A stretch of DNA of 23,630 nt from CAYJIX01 sp964370375. GTDB taxonomy: Bacteria; Desulfobacterota; Desulfovibrionia; Desulfovibrionales; Desulfovibrionaceae. The notes under the pieces are model-generated. The model ran no database searches. It saw only the letters and a list, made by a program, of their open reading frames with translations, and had not been told where the DNA came from. Numbering within the stretch: position 1 is the first letter of the stretch; the number at the start of each line of letters is the position of its first letter. A program made the position numbers and the translations under genes. The stretch covers positions 1 to 23,630 of the forward strand of contig CAYJIX010000037.1 in assembly GCA_964370375.1 (NCBI GenBank). The letters are read 5' to 3'. This document shows, piece after piece, positions 7,515 to 14,951 of the stretch.

Positions 7515-8426
7515 CTAGTGCCATAGCCCCCGTAAGATCCGCCACTGCATGGAATCATAAGCGTTTTTTTCTGCCTCTACCAGCGCAAGTGGTTCATGCG
7601 CGAAAGAGGTAAGAACAGCAAGCGTTTGTGGTACGCATATGCCAGGGTTTGGCGTATTGTGTGCCAAAACAGCCATGCCTTGCCGTATTTTTGCTTCTTC
7701 CTCATGGTTTACGCAGATGGCGGGCCAATGGGGAAGCGCTGCTGTAACGGGCAAGGTGCGCTCATAAAGCAGTGCCGGATTGTCCAAAAGCGTGTCAAGC
7801 GACAACGCATCGTCCAAGCCGAACGGGTGGCTATACTCTCGTACCAAGTTAGTAAGCACAGCACCGCACCCTAAACGTATCCCCAAGCTGTGGGCCAGGG
7901 AGCGTATATAGGTGCCAGAACTGCACGAGATACGAAAGCGCACAAGCGGCAGATCAAGTGAAAGAACGTCCGCTTGTGAAATATGTATGGTTTTAGACTT
8001 CGAAGGGGCTTGTTTGCCTTGCCGTGCCAGCTTGTATAAGGGTTGTCCCTGATGTTTGGCTGCCGAATACGGCGGCACAGGCTGCACGCTCTCCCCAAGC
8101 CACGAAGTCACAACAGTTTGGACAGCTTCAGGTGTGACACTGTCCCAGGGCTTACTGGCCACAATGGTGCCGTCACTATCCCAGGTGTCTGTTTCTTCAC
8201 CAAGGCGCACTGTTGCGGCATAGGTTTTGTGCCCGCCACTAAGAAGATACCCCGAAATTTTGGTAGCATGCCCTAAAAGTATAAGGAGCACACCTTGCGC
8301 CAAAGGGTCCAAGGTGCCGGCATGGCCGATTTTTTTTTGCCCTAACCGTTTAAGCCGTGCCACACATTGGGCAGAGGTTAAGCCTTGAGGTTTGTCAACT
8401 ACCAAAACACCGTGCTGTTGTTCCAT
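7515..8426 (-). CDS. truB: tRNA pseudouridine(55) synthase TruB
   Basis: TruB converts U55 in the T-loop of tRNAs to pseudouridine. The start HGVLVVDKPQGLTSAQCVAR and the catalytic block GHAGTLDPLAQGVLLILLG, with the family's catalytic Asp in TLDPLA, are clear. KTYAATVRLGEETDTWDSDG, PPYSAAKHQGQPLYKLARQG and ISCSSGTYIRSLAHSLG follow in the usual order. At 303 residues it has typical length, with a C-terminal extension in the PUA-like region. ATG 8426 is the only start that keeps the conserved N-terminus, yet I see no Shine-Dalgarno sequence before it. A good promoter (8436-8464) would start the RNA only a few bases before the ATG, so the message may be leaderless. rpsO and pnp follow downstream. 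Confidence 0.96.
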   Translation of the reverse strand: MEQQHGVLVVDKPQGLTSAQCVARLKRLGQKKIGHAGTLDPLAQGVLLILLGHATKISGYLLSGGHKTYAATVRLGEETDTWDSDGTIVASKPWDSVTPEAVQTVVTSWLGESVQPVPPYSAAKHQGQPLYKLARQGKQAPSKSKTIHISQADVLSLDLPLVRFRISCSSGTYIRSLAHSLGIRLGCGAVLTNLVREYSHPFGLDDALSLDTLLDNPALLYERTLPVTAALPHWPAICVNHEEEAKIRQGMAVLAHNTPNPGICVPQTLAVLTSFAHEPLALVEAEKNAYDSMQWRILRGLWH

Positions 8427-8435
8427 AAGAGAAGA

Positions 8436-8464
8436 ACAATAGCCCAGATTGCAACACTTGTCCA
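8436..8464 (-). promoter_or_regulatory. Predicted sigma-70 promoter for truB
   Basis: On the minus strand TGGACA (8464-8459, five of six to TTGACA), a 17-base spacer and TATTGT (8441-8436, four of six). The expected start of RNA is near 8429, about three bases before the truB ATG. Confidence 0.45.
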
Positions 8465-8495
8465 GTAGGAAAAAAGGGGGAAAATGAGGAAAAAA

Positions 8496-8520
8496 GCGAT
8501 GAAAAAGCGATGAAAAAGCG
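8496..8520. repeat. 11-bp tandem repeat, two copies plus a partial
   Basis: GCGATGAAAAA occurs at 8496-8506 and 8507-8517, followed by a partial GCG. It lies upstream of the truB promoter. I see nothing else in 8521-8706. Confidence 0.5.
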
Positions 8521-8706
8521 TTTACTTTTTTGGGGCTTCACAGCTATTTGGGCTGCAAAATCTTAAGACTATAAAGATTGTGAGTACCAAAGCAGATGTG
8601 GGTTTACACGATAGCAATGCGAAAAGTGTTCGCTGACGCTATGTCTTTTTTGCTTTTTTGTAGTGTGTCTTTTCTTCCAACAGCGTTCATCCTGCGTAGG
8701 TTGCTC

Positions 8707-8805
8707 AAAAAGGGCTAGATGGTAGGAAGCGGACAATTTTGGGAGTGGGCTCTTCCCCATGATCCGACAAAAATTGTCCAGCTGACGCCCCAAACAGCCC
8801 TTTTT
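8707..8805 (-). terminator. Nested inverted repeats after ssb: branched terminator or structured RNA
   Basis: The outer stem is AAAAAGGGCT (8707-8716) with AGCCCTTTTT (8796-8805). Inside it lies GGACAATTTT (8731-8740) with AAAATTGTCC (8770-8779), and inside that TGGG (8746-8749) with CCCA (8756-8759). The minus-strand end is AGCCCTTTTT, and the block starts ten bases after the ssb stop, so it may end the accC-to-ssb transcript. The length, about 99 bases, is unusual for a terminator. Confidence 0.5.
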
Positions 8806-8815
8806 AAACTGCTAT

Positions 8816-9280
8816 TTAAAAGGGCACTTCATCCATGGTTGACGCTTCAGAAGGGAAGGGCGTTCCGTAATTGTTTGCCATGTCGCGTTGGTTTTGGTTG
8901 TTTTGCTGGGGGCGGCTTTGGCCTTGGAAGTCTTCATCACCACCTGCGTTGGCGTTGCGCCTGTCCAAAAATTGCACGCGTTGTGCTTTTATTTCGGTAG
9001 TATAGCGATCTTGCCCTTGCTGGTCTTGCCATTTGCGGGTGGTAAGGCTTCCTTCAACATAGACAAGGCTTCCTTTACTAAGGTAATTGGAGCAGGTTTC
9101 AGCCATGCGTTGAAATACAGAAACGCGATGCCATTCGGCGCGTTCAACCCTATTGCCTTCGCGGTCGGTGTAGCTTTCATCCGTGGCCACATTAAGGCTG
9201 CACACAGGCACGCCTGTTTGAGTATAGCGCAGTTCAGGATCGCGCCCGAGTCGTCCGATGATTTGTACTTTATTTAGCAT
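8816..9280 (-). CDS. ssb: Single-stranded DNA-binding protein
   Basis: SSB coats single-stranded DNA as a tetramer and recruits replication and repair proteins. The 154 residues open with the OB-fold block MLNKVQIIGRLGRDPELRYT, then VERAEWHRVSVFQRMAE, YLSKGSLVYVEGSLTTRKW and DRYTTEIKAQRVQFLDRR (to about residue 108). A Gln/Asn-rich flexible linker follows, and the acidic tip MDEVPF at the very end is the partner-docking peptide. ATG 9280 has AAGGAG eight bases upstream. It begins only 24 bp after the biotin-attachment gene and is probably the last gene of that transcript, an unexpected link between fatty-acid synthesis and replication. It could equally have an internal promoter that I cannot see. 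Confidence 0.97.
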   Translation of the reverse strand: MLNKVQIIGRLGRDPELRYTQTGVPVCSLNVATDESYTDREGNRVERAEWHRVSVFQRMAETCSNYLSKGSLVYVEGSLTTRKWQDQQGQDRYTTEIKAQRVQFLDRRNANAGGDEDFQGQSRPQQNNQNQRDMANNYGTPFPSEASTMDEVPF

Positions 9281-9304
9281 ACAATATGCTCCTTAAGGCT
9301 AAGG

Positions 9305-9955
9305 TTATTCCGTTTCTTTCCATTCGGTTTGCACTTTACGAACGACGCCTTCAATGGTAGCCAATTCATGCTGTGGGCATATGCCGATAAGCGGCGCGCC
9401 AGCGTCCACGTTTTCATTATGTTTAAAATAAACACCATAGATAACGCCCTCCGGCCCTGTATAGTAAAGGGGGAGTTCACGCTTCATGCGCGACATGATA
9501 AAAAGCTCCATACCATCTGTGACAGTTACAGAGGTACAGTTTGAATTTTTGATTTTAACATCCACCTGAGGCGTAAAATAGTATTTGGCCCGTTCAGGTG
9601 CAGGGAAAAGATGCAAGGCCTTTTGCAAAAGGATTTTGAGCACCTCATCCTTTGATAAAAAGTGCCTGATGGTCAAAAGCGGCGTTCCTGCCTCCACAAA
9701 TTGGCCTTCAAGGTGACGTTCAATGGCGCACACTTGGCCTTTTTGGTGGGCGTAAATGGGTTTTAAATTGTGTTCACGCTCAATGGAGGCCATGAGGGTG
9801 CCTGGTTTTTCCTTCCACATGCCGGAAGGGCCATAAACACTGTGCCCTTCTTGGATATTTCCAAAGGTAATAACCCCTGTATGAGGCGCTGCAAGAACGA
9901 TTTCCTCATAGGGTGACGCTTTAATTTCTTCAAGTAATTCAGTAACATCAAACAT
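9305..9955 (-). CDS. Biotin-attachment (BCCP-like) protein with two lipoyl/biotinyl-like halves
   Basis: The protein probably carries the biotin of the carboxylase whose other parts lie just upstream. Residues 151-192 read FIMSRMKRELPLYY then GVIYGVYFKHNENVDAGAPL, which aligns with the biotinyl-domain pattern (EAMKM... G.V..I.V..GD.V..GQPL). K158 in SRMKRE would be the biotinylated lysine, although the usual AMKM context is altered. An earlier block, GQVCAIERHLEGQFVEAGTPL (about 73-93, in pieces), resembles the second half of another such domain without its lysine. At 216 residues it is longer than E. coli AccB (156). The start overlaps nothing: AAGGA lies at the stop of the preceding gene and the gap is 11 bp. 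Function is inferred from context and weak motif likeness. Confidence 0.7.
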   Translation of the reverse strand: MFDVTELLEEIKASPYEEIVLAAPHTGVITFGNIQEGHSVYGPSGMWKEKPGTLMASIEREHNLKPIYAHQKGQVCAIERHLEGQFVEAGTPLLTIRHFLSKDEVLKILLQKALHLFPAPERAKYYFTPQVDVKIKNSNCTSVTVTDGMELFIMSRMKRELPLYYTGPEGVIYGVYFKHNENVDAGAPLIGICPQHELATIEGVVRKVQTEWKETE

Positions 9956-9966
9956 GAAAATAGTCC

Positions 9967-12210
9967 TTAACGATAATAAATATTGCGCCCGCCGACGGTG
10001 AGCATGGCTTGCCTAAGGTTTGCTCTGGCCTCTCTACGATCCCATACACCTTGAATATGCCCACGGGCAAGGGCTTTATAGGCGCCATGGTAGTGGGGCG
10101 GCATGTCCATGCCTGTGGTTTCTTTGATAACGCCAAGCCCGGCAAAGCCGATGTTTGATGAGCGCACAGCGTATTGATAGGGTGAACAGCCAAGGAAACT
10201 GGCCACAGGGCCGGCATAAGAATTGGTATCATACAGCACAATATAAAGGCCACCTGCCTCAATATAGCGGCGCACAGCCACAGTACAGCGGGGCATTTGG
10301 ATAACACCATGGGTGCCTTCTTGAATCCGAATCCCTGCCGTTCCGTGCACATAGGCTAAGAAGGGATAGCTTTTTTTCATGGCGCGTTCAGCTGCTTCCA
10401 CAAATTTGGCCCCTTCAGCAGCCCCCACGGAACCTCCGCGAAAGCTCCCCACAAGGTTGGCCACGGCAATCTTCATACCGTCAATACGGGCCGTGAAGGT
10501 GATGCACGAACTTTTAAGGCCTGTAGCTTCCTTGGCTTTGAGGAGTTTTTCGCTAAACGCTTCAAAGTTTAAGGGGTTTGTGGATTCCACCTCGGTGTTG
10601 AATTCGCGGATAGAACCTTCGTCAAACACGTTTTTCAAAAACCACGTATGCTCCATAGGGAAGTGGTGCCCGCAGTTTGTGCAAACGCCTGCAAATTCGC
10701 CATACAAATCAGGCGCCCATAAATCCAAACAGCCATGGGTTGCAGCATTGGGGCAGGAGATAGCAGCGTCTTTTTTAGCCCTATGGCTGATATAGGCCCA
10801 TTTGCCTTTACGCGGCTTTGTATCATCCCATGGGGATAAGGTTGTGAGCTCACGAACCGTTTCCGGTTTGATTTTGGGCGGAGGGCTAGCAAGCTTAAAG
10901 GGCGATAGCAAACGCGCTTTTAATAATTGAAATTCCGCTGCCATTTCTTCAAAAAAGGCGCCAAGTTTTTGCCTGTATTGCGTATACACCGCATACTTGA
11001 TTTTGGCAGACAAGCTGGCCCAAGAATCCTTGTAGCGCGTATGGAGCCTGCTCAAAAAAGGACGTCGGTCAAGATAGGCCCCTTTGGAAAGGCGTAAAAA
11101 CTTTTTTTGCCGTTTGAGAACAAGGCGTTTACGGGCTATGGGGCTTAGGCTCCAGCGCACGAACACTTCGTCAAGGTTGAGGTCGGCTTTAGCCAAGCGG
11201 CGTAAAGCCATACTGCGCAAAAAGCCCACCCTGCGGACACGCACAACAGCTTCGTCTGTGGCACGGATCATTTCTTGGCGTAACGTGCGGTAAAAATCAT
11301 AGTGGAACGGACGTGCCCCCAAAATGGGTTCGTCAATAACTTGGTCGATATAGCCAAATTCAAGGTTGTCTTTGGCGGTGATGCGCAGCTGGGTTGCGCA
11401 GTGTTCGATAAGTTCGGGTGTGGCCCGTTGCCCTTCGCGCAAACGCCCTTCAATGGCGGCTGCCCCTTCAGGAGAGATGACCGAATAATAGCCATTGGAC
11501 AGCATAAGGCGTTTATCTGCTAACGAAATGGCCTCGGCACCGCCAGAGCCACCTTCGGAAAAAACCGCCACCATAGGTACGGTTAAGCCTGCCATTTCAT
11601 AGATATTGCGGGCAATCTGTTGGGCTGCGCCAGGGTAATCCTCAACAGGGTACGAACCCGGCGTGAACACATAGGTATGGATGGGGATGTTTTCTGTTTC
11701 AGCTACCTGCATGAAATGCAGGGCTTTTGAATTGCCCCATGGCTTGACCGAGCCGCCGTTACGAAACTCTTCCCCATGGCCTTTTTCCTGGCCGATAACC
11801 ATGATGAATTGTTTGTAATTTTTTTTGCCGCGCTTTCTGGTGATGGTGGCACGGGCTATGAGCATGCTTGGATCAATGCTGTGTTCGTCCTGTCCGCCGA
11901 TTTCTGTAAAATTGTCATAGACGTTTTCTAAAATATCGCGCAGGCAAATACGCTGAGGATGGCGCACAATACGAACGCGATCCATGGGCGTTAAAAGCTT
12001 GTCCAGCTTTTTTTCCATAAATGAAAACAATTCTTCAAGCGTTACAAGCTCATCCAAAAGCGTTTGGTTTTGCCCTGCCGCTTGCTTGTTCACAACAGTA
12101 CGTAGCCTGTTATCAAGAAGGTCTGACACATCATTGTGTTTGCCAGCAAACACGTCTTTTATGTAGTTTAACCGTTCCGTCAAATGATGGATCCGTTTTT
12201 CAATATCCAT
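9967..12210 (-). CDS. accA-accD fusion: Acetyl-CoA carboxylase carboxyltransferase, fused alpha (AccA) and beta (AccD) subunits
   Basis: It transfers the carboxyl group from biotin to acetyl-CoA, making malonyl-CoA for fatty acids. The first ~315 residues are AccA-like: HPQRICLRDILENV, FMQVAETENIPIHTYVFTPG, FSEGGSGGAEAISLADKR (217-234) and SPEGAAAIEGRLR. Residues ~325-470 are a basic helical linker not found in either subunit. Residues ~480-747 are AccD-like, with a zinc finger (C486, C494, C510, C513; the first pair is spaced more widely than the usual CxxC), then GGSVGAAEGAKFVEAAERAM, YAGPVASFLG and IGFAGLGVI. Normally the two subunits are separate proteins, and in fused eukaryotic enzymes the beta half comes first; here alpha is first. 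ATG 12210 follows AGGA. The gene lies 30 bp after accC and 11 bp before the biotin carrier. Confidence 0.9.
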   Translation of the reverse strand: MDIEKRIHHLTERLNYIKDVFAGKHNDVSDLLDNRLRTVVNKQAAGQNQTLLDELVTLEELFSFMEKKLDKLLTPMDRVRIVRHPQRICLRDILENVYDNFTEIGGQDEHSIDPSMLIARATITRKRGKKNYKQFIMVIGQEKGHGEEFRNGGSVKPWGNSKALHFMQVAETENIPIHTYVFTPGSYPVEDYPGAAQQIARNIYEMAGLTVPMVAVFSEGGSGGAEAISLADKRLMLSNGYYSVISPEGAAAIEGRLREGQRATPELIEHCATQLRITAKDNLEFGYIDQVIDEPILGARPFHYDFYRTLRQEMIRATDEAVVRVRRVGFLRSMALRRLAKADLNLDEVFVRWSLSPIARKRLVLKRQKKFLRLSKGAYLDRRPFLSRLHTRYKDSWASLSAKIKYAVYTQYRQKLGAFFEEMAAEFQLLKARLLSPFKLASPPPKIKPETVRELTTLSPWDDTKPRKGKWAYISHRAKKDAAISCPNAATHGCLDLWAPDLYGEFAGVCTNCGHHFPMEHTWFLKNVFDEGSIREFNTEVESTNPLNFEAFSEKLLKAKEATGLKSSCITFTARIDGMKIAVANLVGSFRGGSVGAAEGAKFVEAAERAMKKSYPFLAYVHGTAGIRIQEGTHGVIQMPRCTVAVRRYIEAGGLYIVLYDTNSYAGPVASFLGCSPYQYAVRSSNIGFAGLGVIKETTGMDMPPHYHGAYKALARGHIQGVWDRREARANLRQAMLTVGGRNIYYR

Positions 12211-12240
12211 GGTAATCCTATATAAACGGGAAAATCCCTG

Positions 12241-13653
12241 CTAAAATTTAAGTATTCTTGCTGTTTGTGTACGAAGAAAGTCCACATTGCTTTTGAGCTC
12301 GTCACCGGCATTGTTGTGGCCTTTAAGCACAAGCTCGTCCAAAAATTGTACGCCGCGTTCTTTGACCTTGTCCAAATTTTCCCCCCAAACAATGCCAAGG
12401 GCAAGGTTTGGATCAAATTCTGTGGGGATGTCGTAGGCGGTATCTGTAGGCACATGGGTATGCATGTTCAACCAATCATGTTCGGGCCAGCTAAAATCTG
12501 TAATGCGCCCAACCCACGGGGTGAAACGGTTGGCAGGGTCCTCGGCAATGAGGCGGTATTCAATGCCTACGCCTTCAAAGGTGATGTCGTCTTGGGTGTA
12601 GCCCAAAGGATCACCAAGGCCAATGCGGATTTGTTCGGCAATGAGGTTGACGTTTCCTTCGCCTTTAACCTTGCTGATTCGTGCGGACACACCGTTTTCT
12701 ACCTGAATTCTGGTGTTGACCTCCATCAAAAAGGGGTTGCCGTCACGGGTGACGATCCATTCCCAAGTGCCCACATTGTCGTAGCCAACTTCCTTTGCCA
12801 TGGCTAGGGAGTGCTGGGTAATGTCATCAAGCACCTTGCCTGCGTCAAAACCGTATTGTATGGAGGAAGGGTCAAAACCCGGTGCGATTTCGATCCGTTT
12901 TTGCAAGCCTGTGGACTGAATAGAACAATTGCGCGTGCCAAAATGGACGGGATTTTCGCCAGACCTGTCAGAAACAATCTGCACTTCAAGGTGGTTAAAA
13001 TCGCAAATACGCTGTTCAATAAGTACGCCTTCATCCTTAAACTGTCGCATGGAATAGTTGCGAATACGGCGGTATACGGTTCTGAATTGATCAATATCGT
13101 ACACTTCCTCAATGCCCATGCCGCCGCCCCCCGCAGAGGCTTTGACAAGCACGAGCGGACGCGAAACCCCTTGCTGGAGCTGGAAATCATACAGGCTGCG
13201 AGCGATTTTTTCCGCTTCTTGTTCATCATAAATGGGCTTATCTGAGCCCGGAACCGTTGGCACGTTTAAGCTGCGCGCAAGGCGTTTGGTGTTGATCTTA
13301 TCACCAAGGTTGCGGATAACACGCCATGAGGGGCCAATAAAAATAAGCTTGCGATCGCGTGTTGTCACACGCCTTGCAAAGCGGAAATCCTCAGCAAAAA
13401 AGCCATAGCCGGGATGTATGGCCGTGGCGTTTGCAATGTCTGCTACAGCTAATATTTCGTTGGCATCATGATATGAAGCAACGCGGTAGGTTGCAGAATC
13501 GCCACCCCACGCTCTGGCTTTTGTAACGTGACCTGATTGTTCATCTTCTGCTGTGTAAACAGAAACAAAATCTATGCCTAATTGGCGGCATGCCTCAATA
13601 ATACGAACGGCGATTTCGCCGCGGTTAGCTACAAGAACTTTATGTTTCTCCAC
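12241..13653 (-). CDS. accC: Biotin carboxylase subunit of acetyl-CoA (or acyl-CoA) carboxylase
   Basis: It uses ATP and bicarbonate to carboxylate biotin on the carrier protein. The ATP-grasp signature is complete: KVLVANRGEIAVRIIEACRQ at the start, AIHPGYGFFAED, KASAGGGGMGIEEV (171-184), EVQIVSDRSG, LQKRIEIAPG with the conserved Lys, and MEVNTRIQVEN. Two sites differ from E. coli AccC: RNCSIQSTGLQK in place of RDCSxQRRxQK, and RIQVEN in place of RIQVEH. I chose GTG 13653 (470 residues; E. coli has 449) because GAGGG precedes it by four bases. The upstream GTG at 13683 would lie within about six bases of the predicted start of RNA. It is the first gene of an accC - accA/accD - biotin carrier - ssb string. 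The exact acyl-CoA substrate cannot be read from this subunit. Confidence 0.93.
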   Translation of the reverse strand: MEKHKVLVANRGEIAVRIIEACRQLGIDFVSVYTAEDEQSGHVTKARAWGGDSATYRVASYHDANEILAVADIANATAIHPGYGFFAEDFRFARRVTTRDRKLIFIGPSWRVIRNLGDKINTKRLARSLNVPTVPGSDKPIYDEQEAEKIARSLYDFQLQQGVSRPLVLVKASAGGGGMGIEEVYDIDQFRTVYRRIRNYSMRQFKDEGVLIEQRICDFNHLEVQIVSDRSGENPVHFGTRNCSIQSTGLQKRIEIAPGFDPSSIQYGFDAGKVLDDITQHSLAMAKEVGYDNVGTWEWIVTRDGNPFLMEVNTRIQVENGVSARISKVKGEGNVNLIAEQIRIGLGDPLGYTQDDITFEGVGIEYRLIAEDPANRFTPWVGRITDFSWPEHDWLNMHTHVPTDTAYDIPTEFDPNLALGIVWGENLDKVKERGVQFLDELVLKGHNNAGDELKSNVDFLRTQTARILKF

Positions 13654-13683
13654 GTTTCCCTCTTCAAAAACTCGTTGAAGCAC

Positions 13684-13712
13684 TGTTTATGCATTTAGGG
13701 TTTGAAAGTCAA
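13684..13712 (-). promoter_or_regulatory. Possible promoter for accC
   Basis: On the minus strand TTGACT (13712-13707, five of six), a 17-base spacer and TAAACA (13689-13684, only three of six). RNA would start near 13677, giving a leader of about 24 bases to GTG 13653. No clear terminator for the pilZ transcript is visible in 13714-13842. Confidence 0.35.
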
Positions 13713-13842
13713 ATGGTGCTTTTTGGCACTGCTTTTTACGTTTGTCGGGGGCATGTTTTGTGCGTGCCACCCTTTGTCCGTTCCTTTTTATGTATGGATT
13801 ATGATGAGTATATATACGTATTGTTATAAATATGGCGAGCTA

Positions 13843-14220
13843 TTAATAGTGTTGTTGCTGGGCGTTGCGGTGAAGGATAGCACGCTTTTGAATTTCTAAG
13901 ATCAGCTTGTCCAGCTTTGCTTCGTGGACAAGGTCAAGCTCTTCAAACGTTGCTGCGGCAATACCTTTGTCAGATATACGCACGATTTTACACATAAGCC
14001 CTTTCATATAGCGCTTGCCCGCAATGAACAGGTCGGTTTTTACGGTGGTGTTTGGTGCAATACGGGCTCTTGCTGTAGGCAGTTGAAAGCTCAAGCCGGT
14101 TGAGCTTATATCTTTAACTTGTGCAGGTTCACCGCTTGGTAAAAACAGCATGACGCCCGGTAGCTCTGCGCGGTACCTTTCACGGGCTCCTTGATAGTCA
14201 TAGTGAATGGTAAAGCTCAT
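13843..14220 (-). CDS. PilZ-domain c-di-GMP receptor, probable flagellar motor regulator
   Basis: PilZ domains bind the second messenger cyclic di-GMP. Both halves of the binding signature are present: RERYR (RxxxR, about residues 13-17) and DISSTG (DxSxxG, about 38-43). The predicted barrel covers most of the 125 residues and is followed by a helical tail with KLDKLILEIQKRA. Its ATG shares bases with the motB stop (ATGA at 14217-14220), so translation is probably coupled. This points to a job at the stator, as with the YcgR brake in enterobacteria, but without YcgR's extra N-terminal domain. The motor role is inferred from position, whereas c-di-GMP binding is supported by the motifs. The stop at 13843 ends the motA-motB-pilZ transcript. 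Confidence 0.9.
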   Translation of the reverse strand: MSFTIHYDYQGARERYRAELPGVMLFLPSGEPAQVKDISSTGLSFQLPTARARIAPNTTVKTDLFIAGKRYMKGLMCKIVRISDKGIAAATFEELDLVHEAKLDKLILEIQKRAILHRNAQQQHY

Positions 14221-14951
14221 TTTGCACCTCCTACACGCCGTTCTAATACAAATTCGACTCTACGGTTTTTGGCTCGTTCTTTTTCTGTGGTGTTTGGTGC
14301 TATGGGATTAAGGTCGCCATACCCAGTTGCTGTAAGTCGAACAGCTTCAATGCCACCATGGTACAGCTCTTTGAGCACATTAACGGCACGCAGAGCGGAC
14401 AGTTCCCAATTGTCGTTGAATCTGGCTTCATGCGGAATTGGGGTGTTGTCTGTATATCCTCTGATATTGATATCTTGTTCACGATTTTTAAGGAACAGAT
14501 CGCGAAGGGTACGCATAAACACGATTCCTTCTGGTTTGATGGACTCTGAGGCTGGATCAAACAGCACGTCAGAGGGAACCTGTAAGGTGATGGTGCCTTC
14601 TTCAAGCACGGCGTTTATTTTATCATCCATGGCATTTTCTGTGATAAAGGATGTAATGGTGTTGAAGGTTTTTCTTTGCTCCTGAATAGCTTGATTATGC
14701 GTAAGCACCATATCAAGCGATTTTTCGTCTTCCGGAAGTTGCTCAAATTTGATGTTTGCTTGAGTGTCTCCACCAAATTTTTCGCGAACGGAACTAAACG
14801 CTTCGTTAAAGCGTCTAGATTCTATGGAAGACATGGAAAGTAGAAGGACAAAAAAAGTCAACAGTAAAAGGGCAACGTCGCAGAAAGTTGCAAGCCAACC
14901 TTCGCCTCCGCCTTCTCCGCCTTCGCCTTCGTCATCGTTTAAATCAGCCAT
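14217..14951 (-). CDS. motB: Flagellar stator protein MotB
   Basis: MotB anchors the stator to peptidoglycan and, with MotA, forms the ion channel that drives the flagellum. The single membrane segment is WLATFCDVALLLLTFFVLLL (19-38), and D25 is the conserved ion-binding Asp. After a short plug-like stretch, an OmpA-like peptidoglycan-binding domain covers about 125-240 (DVLFDPASESIKPEG, INIRGYTDNTPI, ATGYGDLNPI, KNRRVEFVLERR). The N-terminus is unusually rich in Gly and Glu (EGEGGEGGGEG). The length of 244 is a little short for the family. Its start overlaps the motA stop by eight bases, and its stop overlaps the pilZ start. Whether the ion is H+ or Na+ cannot be decided from the sequence. 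Confidence 0.95.
   Translation of the reverse strand: MADLNDDEGEGGEGGGEGWLATFCDVALLLLTFFVLLLSMSSIESRRFNEAFSSVREKFGGDTQANIKFEQLPEDEKSLDMVLTHNQAIQEQRKTFNTITSFITENAMDDKINAVLEEGTITLQVPSDVLFDPASESIKPEGIVFMRTLRDLFLKNREQDINIRGYTDNTPIPHEARFNDNWELSALRAVNVLKELYHGGIEAVRLTATGYGDLNPIAPNTTEKERAKNRRVEFVLERRVGGAK

Noticed and set aside
8719..9277. Plus-strand open frames across ssb
   Set aside because: They are antisense to a complete SSB gene; their composition is what the complement of SSB codons gives.
13654..13683. Longer GTG start of accC
   Set aside because: It lies at or just before the predicted start of RNA and has no ribosome binding site; GTG 13653 has GAGGG and matches the family N-terminus.
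13702..13899. 65-residue hydrophobic plus-strand frame
   Set aside because: It overlaps the end of pilZ and the likely accC promoter, has no ribosome binding site and shows no known motif.
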